Positions 27,801 to 42,800 of a DNA stretch of 64,000 nucleotides are shown piece by piece. How positions within the stretch are numbered: the stretch's first letter is position 1; every line of letters begins with the position of its first letter. The stretch comes from Rhopalosiphum padi. Its lineage: Eukaryota; Arthropoda; Insecta; Hemiptera; Aphididae. The notes under the pieces are model-generated. The model was not told the DNA's origin. It worked only from the letters and a program-made list of their open reading frames with translations, and searched no databases. The stretch is from positions 26,015,858-26,079,857 of the forward strand of contig NC_083598.1 in the NCBI RefSeq assembly GCF_020882245.1. Reading direction: 5' to 3'. Both the position numbers and the translations under genes were made by a program.

Positions 27801-30800
27801 TGTTAATGAATATTGTATATACTAGTTTTTAATAAATATAATATTTGTTTAAGTTTGAATTTTTAGGAAACTAATAAAGATCTCGAAACAGAGCCGATTT
27901 TTTTATGATTTAAAGTTTATAAAAGTTCAATTTATGTAGCAAAGGTTTGAAAATTAGCGCATTATTCCACATAAATATTTCTTATTAAGCTCAAAAATCT
28001 TAAAAAAAATATAAGCATGATTTTTTATATAGAGTATCTTAAGTTAAAATTTAGATGAAATTGGATAGGTACTTAAACATAGAATTTTGGTTATACTTAG
28101 TATTGTAATTCAAAAATATTTATGAGGCTTGAAATTAGTACGTATAATATGTATTATCATATTTTATATGCAATAACATTTTCAAAATACCTTTTTAGAT
28201 TAATTTTCATGGTTTGCCTATTTATACCGTATATTATAGCCATTATAGGTATTAACACTAAACTAAATTATTTTAATAACAATTTAAATATGATATGATA
28301 AAGTATACTTATTAGCTGACGTAAGTACCATCTCTGCTCAGAATCTTTTATTATATACAATGACCTATAACTGAATTCGAGTTGAATCTTTAACATCTAT
28401 TACAGTAACCTACTCAATAATAATGTAAACTTGACTCCTATTGTTACAGCAGAGTGGGTTACCTAATTGTCCACTATTTTTTAATTTATAATATAATTTT
28501 GATATAAAATGCGTTCATTTGGAATATATTATTCATATTTGAACGATTAATTATTATACATTTTATTATAAATAAACATAATTTATAGGTACTTAAAAGT
28601 GTAGTTAAGACTATACAATTATAATTGTTGTGTAATTATGTACACAAAAAATAAAATATTACACAATTTCATATTTCAACTATTCAATGTTGTGTTATAT
28701 TTTTATTATCAAAGTTATATTAAATTTATAAATTGTTTGTTGAAGTGTGACTCATAAAAATAATATAAAATATGTCGATTGGGTCAACACTTGAAAGGAA
28801 CTGAGAACTTTAACAAAAAGTGCTCAGCAGCAATTCAAAAGAATTATTGTAAAATTGGTTTCTTTTTTGAGCTTCATTTAAAATCTAAATAATAGTGAAA
28901 ACGAAATCCTTATAACAAAATTGATCAGTTTATATTATATTCATATCGTTGTATTATAGTGCTCTATAATAATAAAATCAACGAACTCGCACTCAAATTT
29001 AACATTTCCAGCTATTTGTTTATTTATTTTTTTCATAAATGAAATTTCATAGCAAATACATTAAAAAAACAACACTATAATTTCACATTATCAGAGTACT
29101 AGAATTTACAAATATCAAAAATAACGTAAAGTATTATGATTGAAATTCATTATAATTAGATATTATTAGTTTTTTTTCACTGTTTTTTACACTATACATT
29201 AAAGTCACTTTTGAATACTCACAGTAATATCTAATTCAAAGGGCTATATTATTATGTAATATATTACATTATTACCTATACTTATATTATACAGATTTGT
29301 TTGCTTTTTATTAATGTATGCTTATATTTATTGCAAAGAAAAGAATATATAACAAATTGAATTGCTTTTCGCGTTTTTTTTTTTTAGCTTAAAACAAAAT
29401 ATAACAAGAAAAAGAAATCAAATATTCATTATTTCCTGCCTACATAAAATTTCTTCACTGTGTTTGTGAAATAATTTTATCTATAATATAGCGTTTTCTA
29501 TGTATTCTTTATTCTCTCGGTTCAATCAATAAATGTATTATTATAATAGTTTGCTTGATATACAATTTCGTCACTGAGCAAAATTATGTTAGGTACTTAA
29601 ATAGTTAAATGTACTCCTAAGTTCTCCAATGAATTTGCATTTTCGATACATTTTACTTCTGAACTAGAACACGAATAAGTAGGTTCTTAACATTCATTTT
29701 ACATAATTATGCCCCAGTAGACATTTAGTAATACAAATACAACACAATTTTGAAGAAATAAAGCTTAAACTTAAGTGTATACGTATTTTATGATATACTA
29801 TATTATGTATTTTATTTTAATTATTATCCATTAGTCATCATACTTAATATAGGTATATTTTATTTTCACTGTATCTAAATATTGCGCAATAAGTGTTATT
29901 TAACTCGATTCCTAACCTATTTTTAAGTTTGCTTTTTATAAAAAGTAATAGCTTAGATGTGAAAACTTAGTGTTAACTAGTTTCATGTTTTGATTTAACG
30001 AAAAATTATATCTAATAATATTTAAAATTTTCAAATCTAATTTTTAACTTACAGCTGACTGTTCATTATTTTATTCATTTTTGTATAAATGGTTAGCCAT
30101 TTGTGCTCTAAATAATGTCCTATAATATAGGACCTATATTATACTAAACACATTGTTTAAAAACTAAAATATGATATAACTGTTTTAGAGTTTCATTTGA
30201 TTTTGGATCTGTTTATGTTTGTAGTTATATAATACCATATCAAAACGGTGCAATAAGAAAACTTGCTGCCATTTTAACGGCATAACATTGTATGACCTCC
30301 AGCCATCTGATTCTTCGCCATGGCATTTTTTTCGAAGATTACAAAAATATTTAGTGTTCTTTGAAATTCGTGGACAATTAGGATAGAGATTTTTAAGGTA
30401 GAGAGGTGAAATAAAATATAAAGTGAACGCCATAGTCGCCTTGACTTTTCCGTCAAAATGATTATTATTATAAGGCGGTGCCTCTCAGGTACAAAGAAAA
30501 CACCATACATCGCAAGCCACGTGTTACTTCATTATCACCATATAAATAAAATACAACCTTTTGACTCATCCAATTCCCCTAAGTGCTTCGAATGGCAAAC
30601 AAATGTTTTAGATATGTGTTATAGATTTTTGACGAACGCAGCACTTATTTTAAAGCCACCCGACATTGCTGTGGGCTTTTTTTTGCTTCCGGTCCAGCGG
30701 AAACCGTACACAATTTCTATTATAGATATGTGAATGTAACACTCTCTGGAAATTATTTAAGTCAAGGGCCTGTATAAATACGTCACAAAGATAATTTGCT

Positions 30801-33800
30801 GTCATTTAGTGGTAAACAACTGAACGAACTGATATCAGAGACTAAAAAACTAAAAATGAAGTACAATAATACAGGGTGTCCCGTGTGAATTTAACCATTG
30901 CCATATCCCTTGAAATAATGGATATATATTCTGATTATTAATAAGATTCACAGGAACAAGAGTTACAAATATTTTATGTTTTAATTTATTTTAATGTTTT
31001 GGTAAAAAAGTTAAAAATATATTTTTTTGTTTAATTATTTTCAGAAAAATTTAAAAAAGCCTCTACAGTAGAGTTCATTTTTCTGAAAATATTGACGTTT
31101 CATCATTTTAATTTCATTAATCTCCTGATTTTTAATATTTTTTCTAGTTTCGAGAAGCCGGCCGTACGGGCCACGTGTTTGATATTATAATACCACTAGG
31201 TATCTTATAAAATAATTCGCAGTTTTTTACGAAACTAGAAAAAATATTAAAATCAGAAGATTAATTAAATTAAAATGTTATAATATTATGAACCTATATT
31301 TTATTTAAAATTTAAATGTTTTTGATTGTCTAGGTTTGGTATATTCAAAGGCTAAATGAACAAATATATTAAAATAATGATGCGTGATGGAGACATAAGA
31401 GGTAACGGAACCATTAAAATATCTCATAGTATAAAATTATTGTCAACAAATTCTAATAATATAAGCAATAATAATCTACCAATTACTATATACCAAACAA
31501 ATATAAATACAAACAAGTTATCTGAAAATATATGAATCAATCCAGTATTAATTGATAGCAGTAAGGATTGTGTTGAGCTTAACGATATATTTAGTATATT
31601 TGAATTAAATAACAGTTTAAGTCATAATAAAAGCAAAGGTTGAGGCTTCCTTTAGTAAACCCTTTAAAGCAAAAATAATCCTACTCAAAATACCTAATAA
31701 ATTATAGAAACAAAGAACCTTTCCAGGCAATAAATTGGAAGTAAGCATTAGTGGTTTTAATACCAAAAAATTAATATATTAAAAATACTATATTAGATTA
31801 AATTGAGGTTAGATTTGAACTTTGTAATATAAATTTAATATAAAGTCATCATATGACCTAAAATTGATTATGGGTTGATATAGTACAGATATGGATAATG
31901 GATAAACTATAAAAATAAAGTTATCATAGAATAACATAATTGCTAAATACCATAAAAAATATTGTTATCTGCTTTATCAATAGAGGCTTTCAAATTATTC
32001 CGCTCGAAAGCATACTCATTAAACCATTTTTCACATTTATTAGAAAATTACTTGAAATAAAATATGTATAATAAAAATATTTTAAAAAAAGAAGAAAATC
32101 AAGTTTACGATAAAATAATTTTTAAAAAATTACCCGATTCTCGTGAGATTATCTCATTTTTCATCAATATACAAACAAACTTTTGTTTCAAACAACGAAA
32201 TGGCATTTTAAAACATAATCCAAAATACTTAATTGAAAATAATACCTCCTGGATGATTTAATAAAGACTTGATTAACTTGAACTTAATAAGTTACAGTAA
32301 AAATATCACAGAAAAAATCATTTATAAAACCTTTTTTTCAATTACTCCATGATACCAAGTTTACAAATACGATGTTACATACAATGTTATAACATTTTTA
32401 TGACACATAAAAAAATCATCAAAAATTAAGACTAGCCGTGATATCAAATGATAGTAATTTAATTTCAAATAAATGGTGTCTAGTATTTTTACAATACAAG
32501 TTTTATACTCAATGCCATCCAAAAATTCAATTTAATGATAAGAATTATCTAATAATGTATTAATGCACTTTAATCAGCAGAAACAATTGAAGAATATCAC
32601 AACTAATCAGAATTCAAATAAAGGAATTTCTAGATGCTAGTGAAATGGTCGCCACTTCGGCAGTGAATTTATCACGGGAAAATTGATCACAAATTCACAA
32701 TAAAATTGGTCGCCAGGATAATTGATCGATCTTTTAACAAATATTTTTAGTTTTTTGTTATTTTATTATACTACAACTAGATAATTAATACACACATTTC
32801 TGAGTTTTATGTATAGTATTTTAGAATATTTAAATAGTACTCTCACTTATTTATTTTGAAATAACGAACAGTTAATCTAATTTACAATGTGGATAACAGA
32901 CATAATAATATATACTAATATATGAAAACACACAAGATAATAATTGATTTGGTGTGGTAATTACATCGATAAGCTTTTTAAAAGGAATATCCGAATATCC
33001 CATAATTTTTAATTTCAATTTTAAATTAAAATTATATTTTTTTAAATTTAATTAACTGACATTATTATTATGTTTTATGTGTAATTACTTAAATTAACAA
33101 TAAAATCTGTAATTTTTATTTGACAACTTAACATTTTAATATTAATATCATAATGTTGTAAATTGGATTTACTGTCAGTTATTTAAAAATACATAAATAC
33201 GAATATTTTAATTCTTATTAAAATAGAATATATACACATTTTAAGAATGTTTTTTTTATATTCTAAAATAATAAACATGCAATCCCGGAAATATACCTTA
33301 AATAAATAAGAAACTAAAAATGTACGTTCGACGAGCAATAATCCTGGCGACCAATTGTATTCGTGATAATTTCATCGGCGATCAATTGTTCGCGACTATT
33401 TCACCGGATACCCAAATAAAGTATAAACAATGAACTAAATAGTCGTAAAAATAGAATGTCTTTTACGTGGATTCCATGATATATCAGTTTAGTAAGAAAT
33501 GAAGAATTTGATTGAAAAGCAAAAAAAGCAGTATTTAAGCCTGATTTAAAAATATATTCCGGCAGAAAAAATTACAATAAACCCTATCATATCACATAAT
33601 TGATTAGAAAAACTAATAATTTAATTTACAAAACAATTCAATTAAAGATTTATGAATAATAATCAAAGGTATTCTAATAGCGGCCACATTTTCATTAAAC
33701 ATAGATAATAGATATATCTTGACGAAGATTCATCTTTAATGCTCAGCTTCTTGTATACTCAAACACAATCCCTATAAGACAGTCAATAACAAACCAAATT

Positions 33801-36800
33801 AGAGTACAAACACAAACTTTCAGAAATTATACGTAAAATCCATGCACTTTCAACAAGATTATTCAATACATTTATTACATTTACTAATGAAACTGATATT
33901 AAATTAACTAATTCAATATTTTTTTAATATTAAATAATTAATACAAAAAAAAAAAAATATTATTTTAATATTATATATAAAATAATAATAATAATATTAT
34001 ATTATAATATAATAATATTATAATATTATAATATTATTATTTTTTTATTTTTTTATAATATTATATTTTTTTATATTTTTAATATTATTTTTTTATATAA
34101 ATACATTAAACATATGTAATAATAATCAGTGTCTAAAGAATAACACTAATATATTGAATAAAATATTATTAAATAATATATTAATATATATTTATTTCAA
34201 ACAAATTATTTAAAATATGTTTACTAGTTTTTAAATATGTATATGTTTATTTTTTTGATTGTAACTAAGTAAAAAAAAATATAATCAAATATTTTATGAG
34301 TGAAAAAATATTATCACTATAAGTATAATAATGATTAGTTTTATAATATTAAAATACGACAATAATTCACTAATTTATGTAATGAGTATATCGACTTGTA
34401 TTTTAAATTTACAAATTAAATTTAAAAAAAAAATGACGCGCACATGAATAATAAATAATAAATTAATTACTTAAATTTATATTCATGTATCTGTAACTAG
34501 TTTCTGATCCAACTCTTGCAGCTAACTCTTTTAAAGTATATTATTCAGTTTTCAAACTTTGTAGAAAGTTAAAAATTAAAATTTTCCATTTATAAATAGA
34601 ACTATAAGATCTTAGTACGATTTGAAATACTAAGTATTATTATTATTTATTATGATAGTGATTACAAAAATTACTTTAAGTGTGACTAAGTTTATAAATT
34701 ACCATTTTTATGTAATTCGGCTATATAAATACATGTTTACAGTTCACAAAGGCATGTTAACAATAATTGTGTTGTCTCAGAAGAGAATTAATGGGTCAAT
34801 AAGAAGCCAAAGTTTTACATTTATATTTTAATGCGTAAAACTATTTAAATACAAAACATTTATACTCCTGTTATATACGATGTGTAAATAGTATTTTATT
34901 TTTATTTAAATATATAAATATTATTGTAAATGCGTTATTGAATCCTAACAACTAAATCCTAAATATAATTATAATAAATATATAAATAATGAAAAGTCCA
35001 GTATATATTTATAATTTTGTGTGTAATTCAATAATAAACTTGCAAAAATTGCATTCAAAGTAAACAATATTATACTACCAAGCTTTTAAATACAAATCAT
35101 AATTATTATCTGATTTGCACATAAAAGTTAGTAATCCTGCTATAAACCACTCAACATATTTTAACGAACAAAATACTATTTATCAATACTGAGTTATAAA
35201 AGTAAATAGGAAGTAATAAATGGTTTTTCTAAAAACTTTATTTTAAAACTTCATATGTATTTAATATAATATATTGTCTGAGAGTTGCTTTTGAGTAGTT
35301 GAGAGTATTTATCAACTCCATGCTATCTTCTATTAACTATGTATTCGTACAATAATAATTGATTATTTAACTTTATTTTAAAGTATTTTTTTTTTCAGAA
35401 ATCAAAGCAAATGATTTTTAAGTACAATATATCTCGAGAAAAAGTTAAATAGAAAGTATCTTTATTAGTACTTTGATTAAGATGGTTATAGTATTACTGT
35501 AGTTTTGGCACATTAGCCAAAATGTTGTACCCTGAACTTGCAATAACATTACATTGATATCTGTTGCTTAATTTTTTCTATTACAATATTTTTATAAAAC
35601 AAAATCACATCACTGTAACTATTGTGTTGTGATAAAATATAATTCACACCTGTAAAGTGAACACATAATATGTACAAAATGGATAAAATAATATTTTTTA
35701 CGATATTTATATTATTTTTTATATGCTATTCTGAATATTTATAATAGTTTGGACAAATTTTGCGCAAATATTAGGTATATATAATATTATTTAGCTTAAG
35801 TTTTTTTTTCGAAAGTTGTAGTTGTCTTGAATTCTTAATATAATGACATTTCAGATTGAGAAACAAATTATAAATTATAGTACAAATTATCGTTACTGCC
35901 ACAGTCAATTTTTAATTATATTATGATGAAATAAATTAATACGCGTGACCTTCTAATATTACCATTAAGTTTGTCGTTTATTATGTATATTTTCTCTATA
36001 ATTGATTCAAAATGTAAAGAACTAAAGAAGCAAAATTAAAATATATTTTAACAATTTTTTTTGTTAAGAATCAGTTTAAAAAAAAAGTATGTGTAATGTT
36101 ATTTTGTTTTCATCAAGAATATTTTTTTTTTAAATCCAAATTTATATTTTTCATTAGTCATTATTTCAATGCATAATAATTAATATCTGATTATTTTCAA
36201 TAAACCTTAATAATATCACTAAAATATTGTAAGAAGTTTATTATTTTAATTTTCTTAATAAAATTAACTATATCGTATATAAATATTAAAATATAATTTT
36301 AGTTTCGTAATAATTTAAAAATGTAGAAAAGTTTTTATTATTAAACTTAATACATAAAAAATTAAGCTGTACTATTTCTCGAAATTGATACATTTATACA
36401 TTCGTTTGTAGATATTTATTGAGAATTCAAAATCCTATCATAATATTTATATCAAAATAAATATAATATATAAGATAGATTGGTAATCCGCATAATAAGC
36501 TCAGAAAATATATTGTCGTTTTTAACTTGAGTATTTATCATTGTTTAAACATGGGTTAATTTATATTTTAAAAGATAGTTTTAAAAGCAGGTTTCCGATT
36601 TTTTTTTTTTACAGTATTTTCAAAGAGGATTTGTAGATCTACTAAGGTATTTTCAAATATATAAGCTGTCAATGTCAGTAGAGAGATTGTTTTCTCGGGA
36701 AACTCAATACTAAATGGATTTTGATAAAACCATAAAAAAAAATTGTATATTGTTTGAAATGATCACAACTTTTAAAATAAGAAAAATTATTATAATGATA

Positions 36801-39800
36801 ATAAGATAAATATTAAACAGAAAAGATATCAGATATATTGCTTTTTTGTAGAGGAATTATATTGTTTCTATATCTATTTAGAAATATATAATATTCATAT
36901 ATTTCTTTGATCTATGCTTTGATTGTGGCAGTAAAATTGAATAATATATTTTTTCGTTTAAAATTTAAATTTAAAAATAAAACACAATGACATATTTTGT
37001 GTATCAATTTAAAAAAGTAATTTCAATTCAAAATAAGTCAAACATAACATATGGTGAGGAAGATTCAAACTTAGAGTTTAAATTAACCTGTCTCTTCGAG
37101 TGACCTCAATGTAAGATAAATGGTTTAATTTTGGTGACCATGAAAACACTAGTATTTAATCGATTAGAAAAAAAACTTTTGATTATGTCCAATGGAGTGG
37201 GAAGTTTTATACTATGGAGCTTCAGAAGCCTTTTAAGAAAAATTAGGACTTTTTCGAGAGTGATGGGGTTGATGGAAAGTGCCGTCGTATTTGTGGACGT
37301 TTTATTGATTGGACGCCGTCAATCAAACCACGAATATTTCTTTTCAGAAAAAAAAATAGCAAAACTAAAACATTGACTGAAAAAAACATATTAATGACAT
37401 TCGTATGTGTGCATACTTATACCAAGAATGATAAACACTAACAATTAATAATTCATTTTGTAAACGTATTATATTTTCAAATAACATAATATCTAAAAAT
37501 GTTAGTTAAGATAGTACTTTTTAGAATTAAATGTTATATAACATATTTATACATTTTTATTCGAAAAAAAATATGATTAAATATTATTTTTATGTTTAAA
37601 TTGAAATATTTTTATTTTGTACTTATTACAGTTATATGTTATAGTTAATTGATTTGCTTTGCTATTACAGAATAATTATTTATAATAATTAATAATTAGT
37701 TTTAGAAGGAAATTTTAAGTTTTAAAATAGGTAAAAACTCTGTCTTCAGTGTTTCTGTAACAAGTGACAGCTGTAATTGACTAAGTTAAAAAAAAAATCA
37801 ACGTCTGTCTTTTTAAACGTATTATGTTAAACAAATAATAAGAAATTCGTATACAAATCGAATTGTACAATCGATCAATTTCTACTAGGGTGGGAAGCTG
37901 TGTTTTTCATCTAAATTATTTTTAGTTTTGATACATAGGTATTTTATTGTTATATGTATGTTTTAAATGTAGTATACATACAACAAATTTAAATTTTCGT
38001 GAAATACAAGTTGATTATTTAAATATACATAAAAAAAAAAACACATCATTGTAAAAGAAAAAAATGAAGATTGTTGAAAAGAATCGTGTTACACTGTAAT
38101 TTATATTAATTTACAGGTATCTCTATTGAATATAGGTGATGTATTATATTTTAGAAACTCAAAAATCGATGTTAAAATTATTCACATAATTTTTTTATTA
38201 TAAATAATGTCGATGCAAAAGACTGTTAAATCATTTTGATAGTAATAAGTGATATTATGTCGTGCAATTTATTCCATTTCCTCAATACGATATAACAAGA
38301 TTGGTCGTGAACAACTGTGTCGCTGTACTTTGTATAGCCAATCCGACAGAAAATAACTACTTGTCACTATAGACCAATGGCTATAGTGCCTAGCCAGTAT
38401 ATAAAACATGCTGGGTTTGTAACGAATTGTTCATTAAATCTTGCCAATCATTCGAAAATGCGAAAATAATAAAACCACCTGCTTATTATAATATAAACGG
38501 CGGGACTGGCCCATAATAATAACAATAATAATAATTATAATGATTTTGATAATGATAATAAAAATAGTATTGTAATATAATATATATTATGAATGTGTGT
38601 ACAGCTGTTACTTCTCACTCTGAACCGAATTGCCACCAGAACAGTTTCACACTCGACCAGGTATAATTAGTCACTAATGTTTTATATAAAAGGATCGGTG
38701 CATGCACCACGTTTAATAACAAAATCGTTTTCTGGCTGTCGGTCGCCGACACACCGAATTGCTAAGCCGGTGACGGATGAGCCATCCAATTTTGGACGAC
38801 AGCTCTTCTCGAGAGAAATTAATTACGCCGAGGCCATTACCGCGTAAGTGTAGTCTGTTCGAGGACCCCAAATAGAAAGCGAGTGAGTACAGTTAGGGGT
38901 GCCTAATACGGACCAGTAAGATCTGATACGAATTAATAATATATTCACATTCGCGCGATACATGTATACGTGGGAACGCGGACCGCGATAGCTATACGAT
39001 TACGTTATTGTGTCTTGGAAACCCGAGTACTGTTGCGCTGCTGAACTCTCTACGTACATGAAGATATTAGTTGTCTCGAAACTTAAACGGGGACAGATTC
39101 GTTTGATTTGAAATATTATATTTAAATTTAATTTAAATTAGAGTACAAGTACAAGAGACGTATACAATTTCAGATGTTTATGATAATAAGATGCAGATGT
39201 AAATAAATCAACGCTTTTGAATTTTTATGCCGCGCTCGCATTCGTTTAAACTTGGCGTAATAAAAGTATATTAGTAACTTAGACTAATAAATACACAGGC
39301 ATAATATATTTAAATGTTATATCCTTACACAGCCTAGGCATATAAGACTGAACTTTGAGAGAAAGCGTAAAAAAAAATCAGAAAATCTGAGTTTTATTCC
39401 AGTAAATAACCCTGATTAACATTCATGTATATCCTCTAGAATTATATTATGTCCTTTAGCTCCGTTAGGTTAAATTAATTCTTAACTTTTCTAGACTACT
39501 ATTTTAATAATATGTATTATAAACTACTGCACTTGACATACGAAGGTAATTTTTTTTTTATATATATATATATATAACATATAGGTAGGTTATTGCGCAA
39601 ACGTCATGCTCTATTTATTTTACTTCATTTTAGTTAGCATTGCCACCATTTATTCGAATCAGTCCCACAACCTTATTTACGTTTCTGGTTTTCAAGCTAA
39701 ACAGTGCTAAATAAACGATTGACGGCTATGGCTGTAATTGTTTAGCCAATAGACCGAAAGTGATGCACGTCTGTCACACATTATAGTCATTGATAAATAC

Positions 39801-42800
39801 GAGAATTACATACCCGAAATCCCAAGAGCTGCGACCCCGACTATACGCATAGACAAATCAATAAATACCATTATTTTAAGACTATATTATGTGTAGTATC
39901 GTGTCTATTGCTAAAATTAAAAATTAAAATCTTAGTTAATGGTGTAATCTTAATGCAGTTCAGACTGAAGAAAAAAAAACATGGAATACGGATAAAAAGA
40001 TAATTAAAAAGAAAATGGGTATATATTATGTATTGATAAATGTATTCAATATATTAATTACGTTATTCTCTATTTTAATCTGGTACTTATTGTTTTTTTT
40101 TTTTTTTATATTTCCTACTTAAAATCTGAGTGCCTATACTTTTTCATATTTAAAAATGTACACAAATCATTTGTTTAAATAAAACTATTTATTATATAAG
40201 TAAATCTGTGTAAACTTGACAATTATATTCCTTAAACATATAAATAAAGCATAAAATACTATTTTATCCATCGATTTTTACATGCTTAATGTTGTGCCGA
40301 TAACTGTTTAACTTTTTTTTATTTATGTTAGCTTAAGCTACTTTATTGGTTTCTGTTATATTGGGATTCGATCTGAACAAAAAAAAAAAAACAAATATGC
40401 ATTTACTATTTATAGAAGATATTATTCCAGACTATATCTATTATTATACTTATATAACATAAAGTTAATATTTGTGAAATTCTATGGTACAATATATTAT
40501 ATACCTACGCCTAAAAAAGTATTATGCACAAAACAGATAATAGGTACCTACTATAATAGAACATAATATTATACTTCGTATTTTTTTATAATTTCTCGTG
40601 TATAATGTTTGCATAACAATACTCTACAATTAAAGCTCTGAGCAACAACCAGATTTAATTACAATATGTTGCATGCGAATTCTTATACAGGACTAGACAT
40701 TTGTTATTCATAAACCGCAACAAAAAACCACATATGACCGCCAATGAAAGACCGTTTAATTTTCAATATAATTCATATTTTAATCGAGAATAATATAAAT
40801 ATCATATATTCAAATACATAAATTTAATATTATGGCTTAGGTAGAATTATGTATTAATAAACAGATGTCTATTATAATAATGAGAAACCTATTATAGTTA
40901 TAGACAATTGACATATCATGTAAAATTTAATATTATGAAAAGCTAATGTCGAGGCTCATGTTAAATAGTAATGATAATAATTATAATAATAAAAGAAGAA
41001 AGAATATTATTGTTTATATTTTATCAATTAATGTTACATATTATGATGTGCCTTAAGGTTTAAATGAAAACTAAGAGTTTGTAAATTTCAAATCTAATAA
41101 CCTTTTAAACTCTTTCATTATAAATAGATATAATGCATTTTTTTTTTTTATAAAAATGGTTTTTTTTCGTATACCTATATGTATAATCTTAAACAGAAAA
41201 GTTTGGGTGACAAAGTTTTAGTTTCATGCAAAAACTTCGATTACTTTATTGTATTTGAAGAATAAAATAATATTAAAATTATTGTTGCTATTGAAATTTA
41301 TTTTCTGATAAGCTGTGGGGCATTTTAAAATCTAAAAACTCAAATTTTAAAACTATAAAATTTAAGTAGACACTTATCTATAAAGATAAATATTTGAGTT
41401 TAAAACATACCGATACGGATATTTCATGTTTTTTTTATTTTTGAATTTTTGTATGAATATTTACCTAATATTTTGTGTAAAAAAATCATAAAACTAGTAA
41501 AATATTACGATATCTAAAATAAAGGCTAAGGATATATTATACGTACACTTTAATTACTACTATTGAAATATGCAAACATTTCCGCCCCAAAAATAATCGT
41601 TATATTTACTTAAGTTGTGTTTTATAATTCTTCACATAAATAATTTATCGTTAAAAACCTTTTAACGAAAATGTGTATAACAATGGACGTACAATTTTTT
41701 TGACAATGTTAATTTTATTTCAAACCTTTATGTACTGTGTTCATATTTTGTATTTATAAGTTAACAGTGAATATAGGGACGATCAGAGATATTTATTTAC
41801 CTGGAATATATGCCATTGAATAATTTACTTGGCTTTAGTGTTCTGTAAAACTGGTTAAGTTAGTTCGTATGATGATTTTAATAAACGAGATTAGCATAAC
41901 ATATCTAGTTTTTAAGTTTCCAAATCATATGATGCTTTACTCAAATAATAAGATTGTTCAACTTTTTTTTTCTTTCATAAGTTTCGATAAAAAAATATTA
42001 TAAAACGATTTTTCCATGCTATTTATCTTTTACGTATCTCTATAGTATTATGGTTTATAAATATAATACAATACAATTATCTATTTAAAATAATAAGACA
42101 AAGAAAAAAGGCAATGTATATGTATGTTATGGCTAATTCTTTTCACAGTAGGTTAATAACACTAGTCAGTAATAAACTAATAAAATAGATACAAGTTTAT
42201 TGTCATAATTTCGTAATTTATTAGCAATAATCCTTTTCACATATTCTAGTCTATTCATCGATGGAAAAGTCTTACAAATATGTGTCTGGATGAATCTTGG
42301 AAGATTATTTTTATTGAATTTAATATAATCAAAACTAAAATTTTATTAAAAATGTAAAAACATTATATTATTGCAAAAATTGGGAAAAATTAATTTAAAT
42401 ATAATACTCATTTTTTTTCATATTCATTTTTTTTTTTTTGCAGTAGTTATAATAATGACTATCCCGTGAACTTTAACTCATTTTTAACCTTTAAATAATA
42501 AATTGTATGATAAAAACTATTTGATTTTTACGCATTTAAATTATTCAGAAATATATTCAACTATTAAAAAAGCTACCTAAAAAATACAGCGAGCAATTTT
42601 ATTATATATTTTTTTTTAAAGAATAAAATTGTAGATAATATTACTGAAAAATAAATTAATAATAATAACAATGGATCGAAAAATGTGTGGAATGACTAAT
42701 AAATTTAAATAATTAACCGGCGCGGTATTATGAGTTGGTAATCAGTCAATTCTCGCGATTTACAATAAAAATAAATGTATTAACATTTAAAAATTATAAT

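Noticed and set aside
30185..30733. Three overlapping small frames on both strands
   Set aside because: No protein features; short length and opposite orientations suggest chance or an unknown repeat.
37131..37376. 81-codon plus-strand frame
   Set aside because: Unrecognised sequence, no conserved motif, and length within chance expectation for the region.
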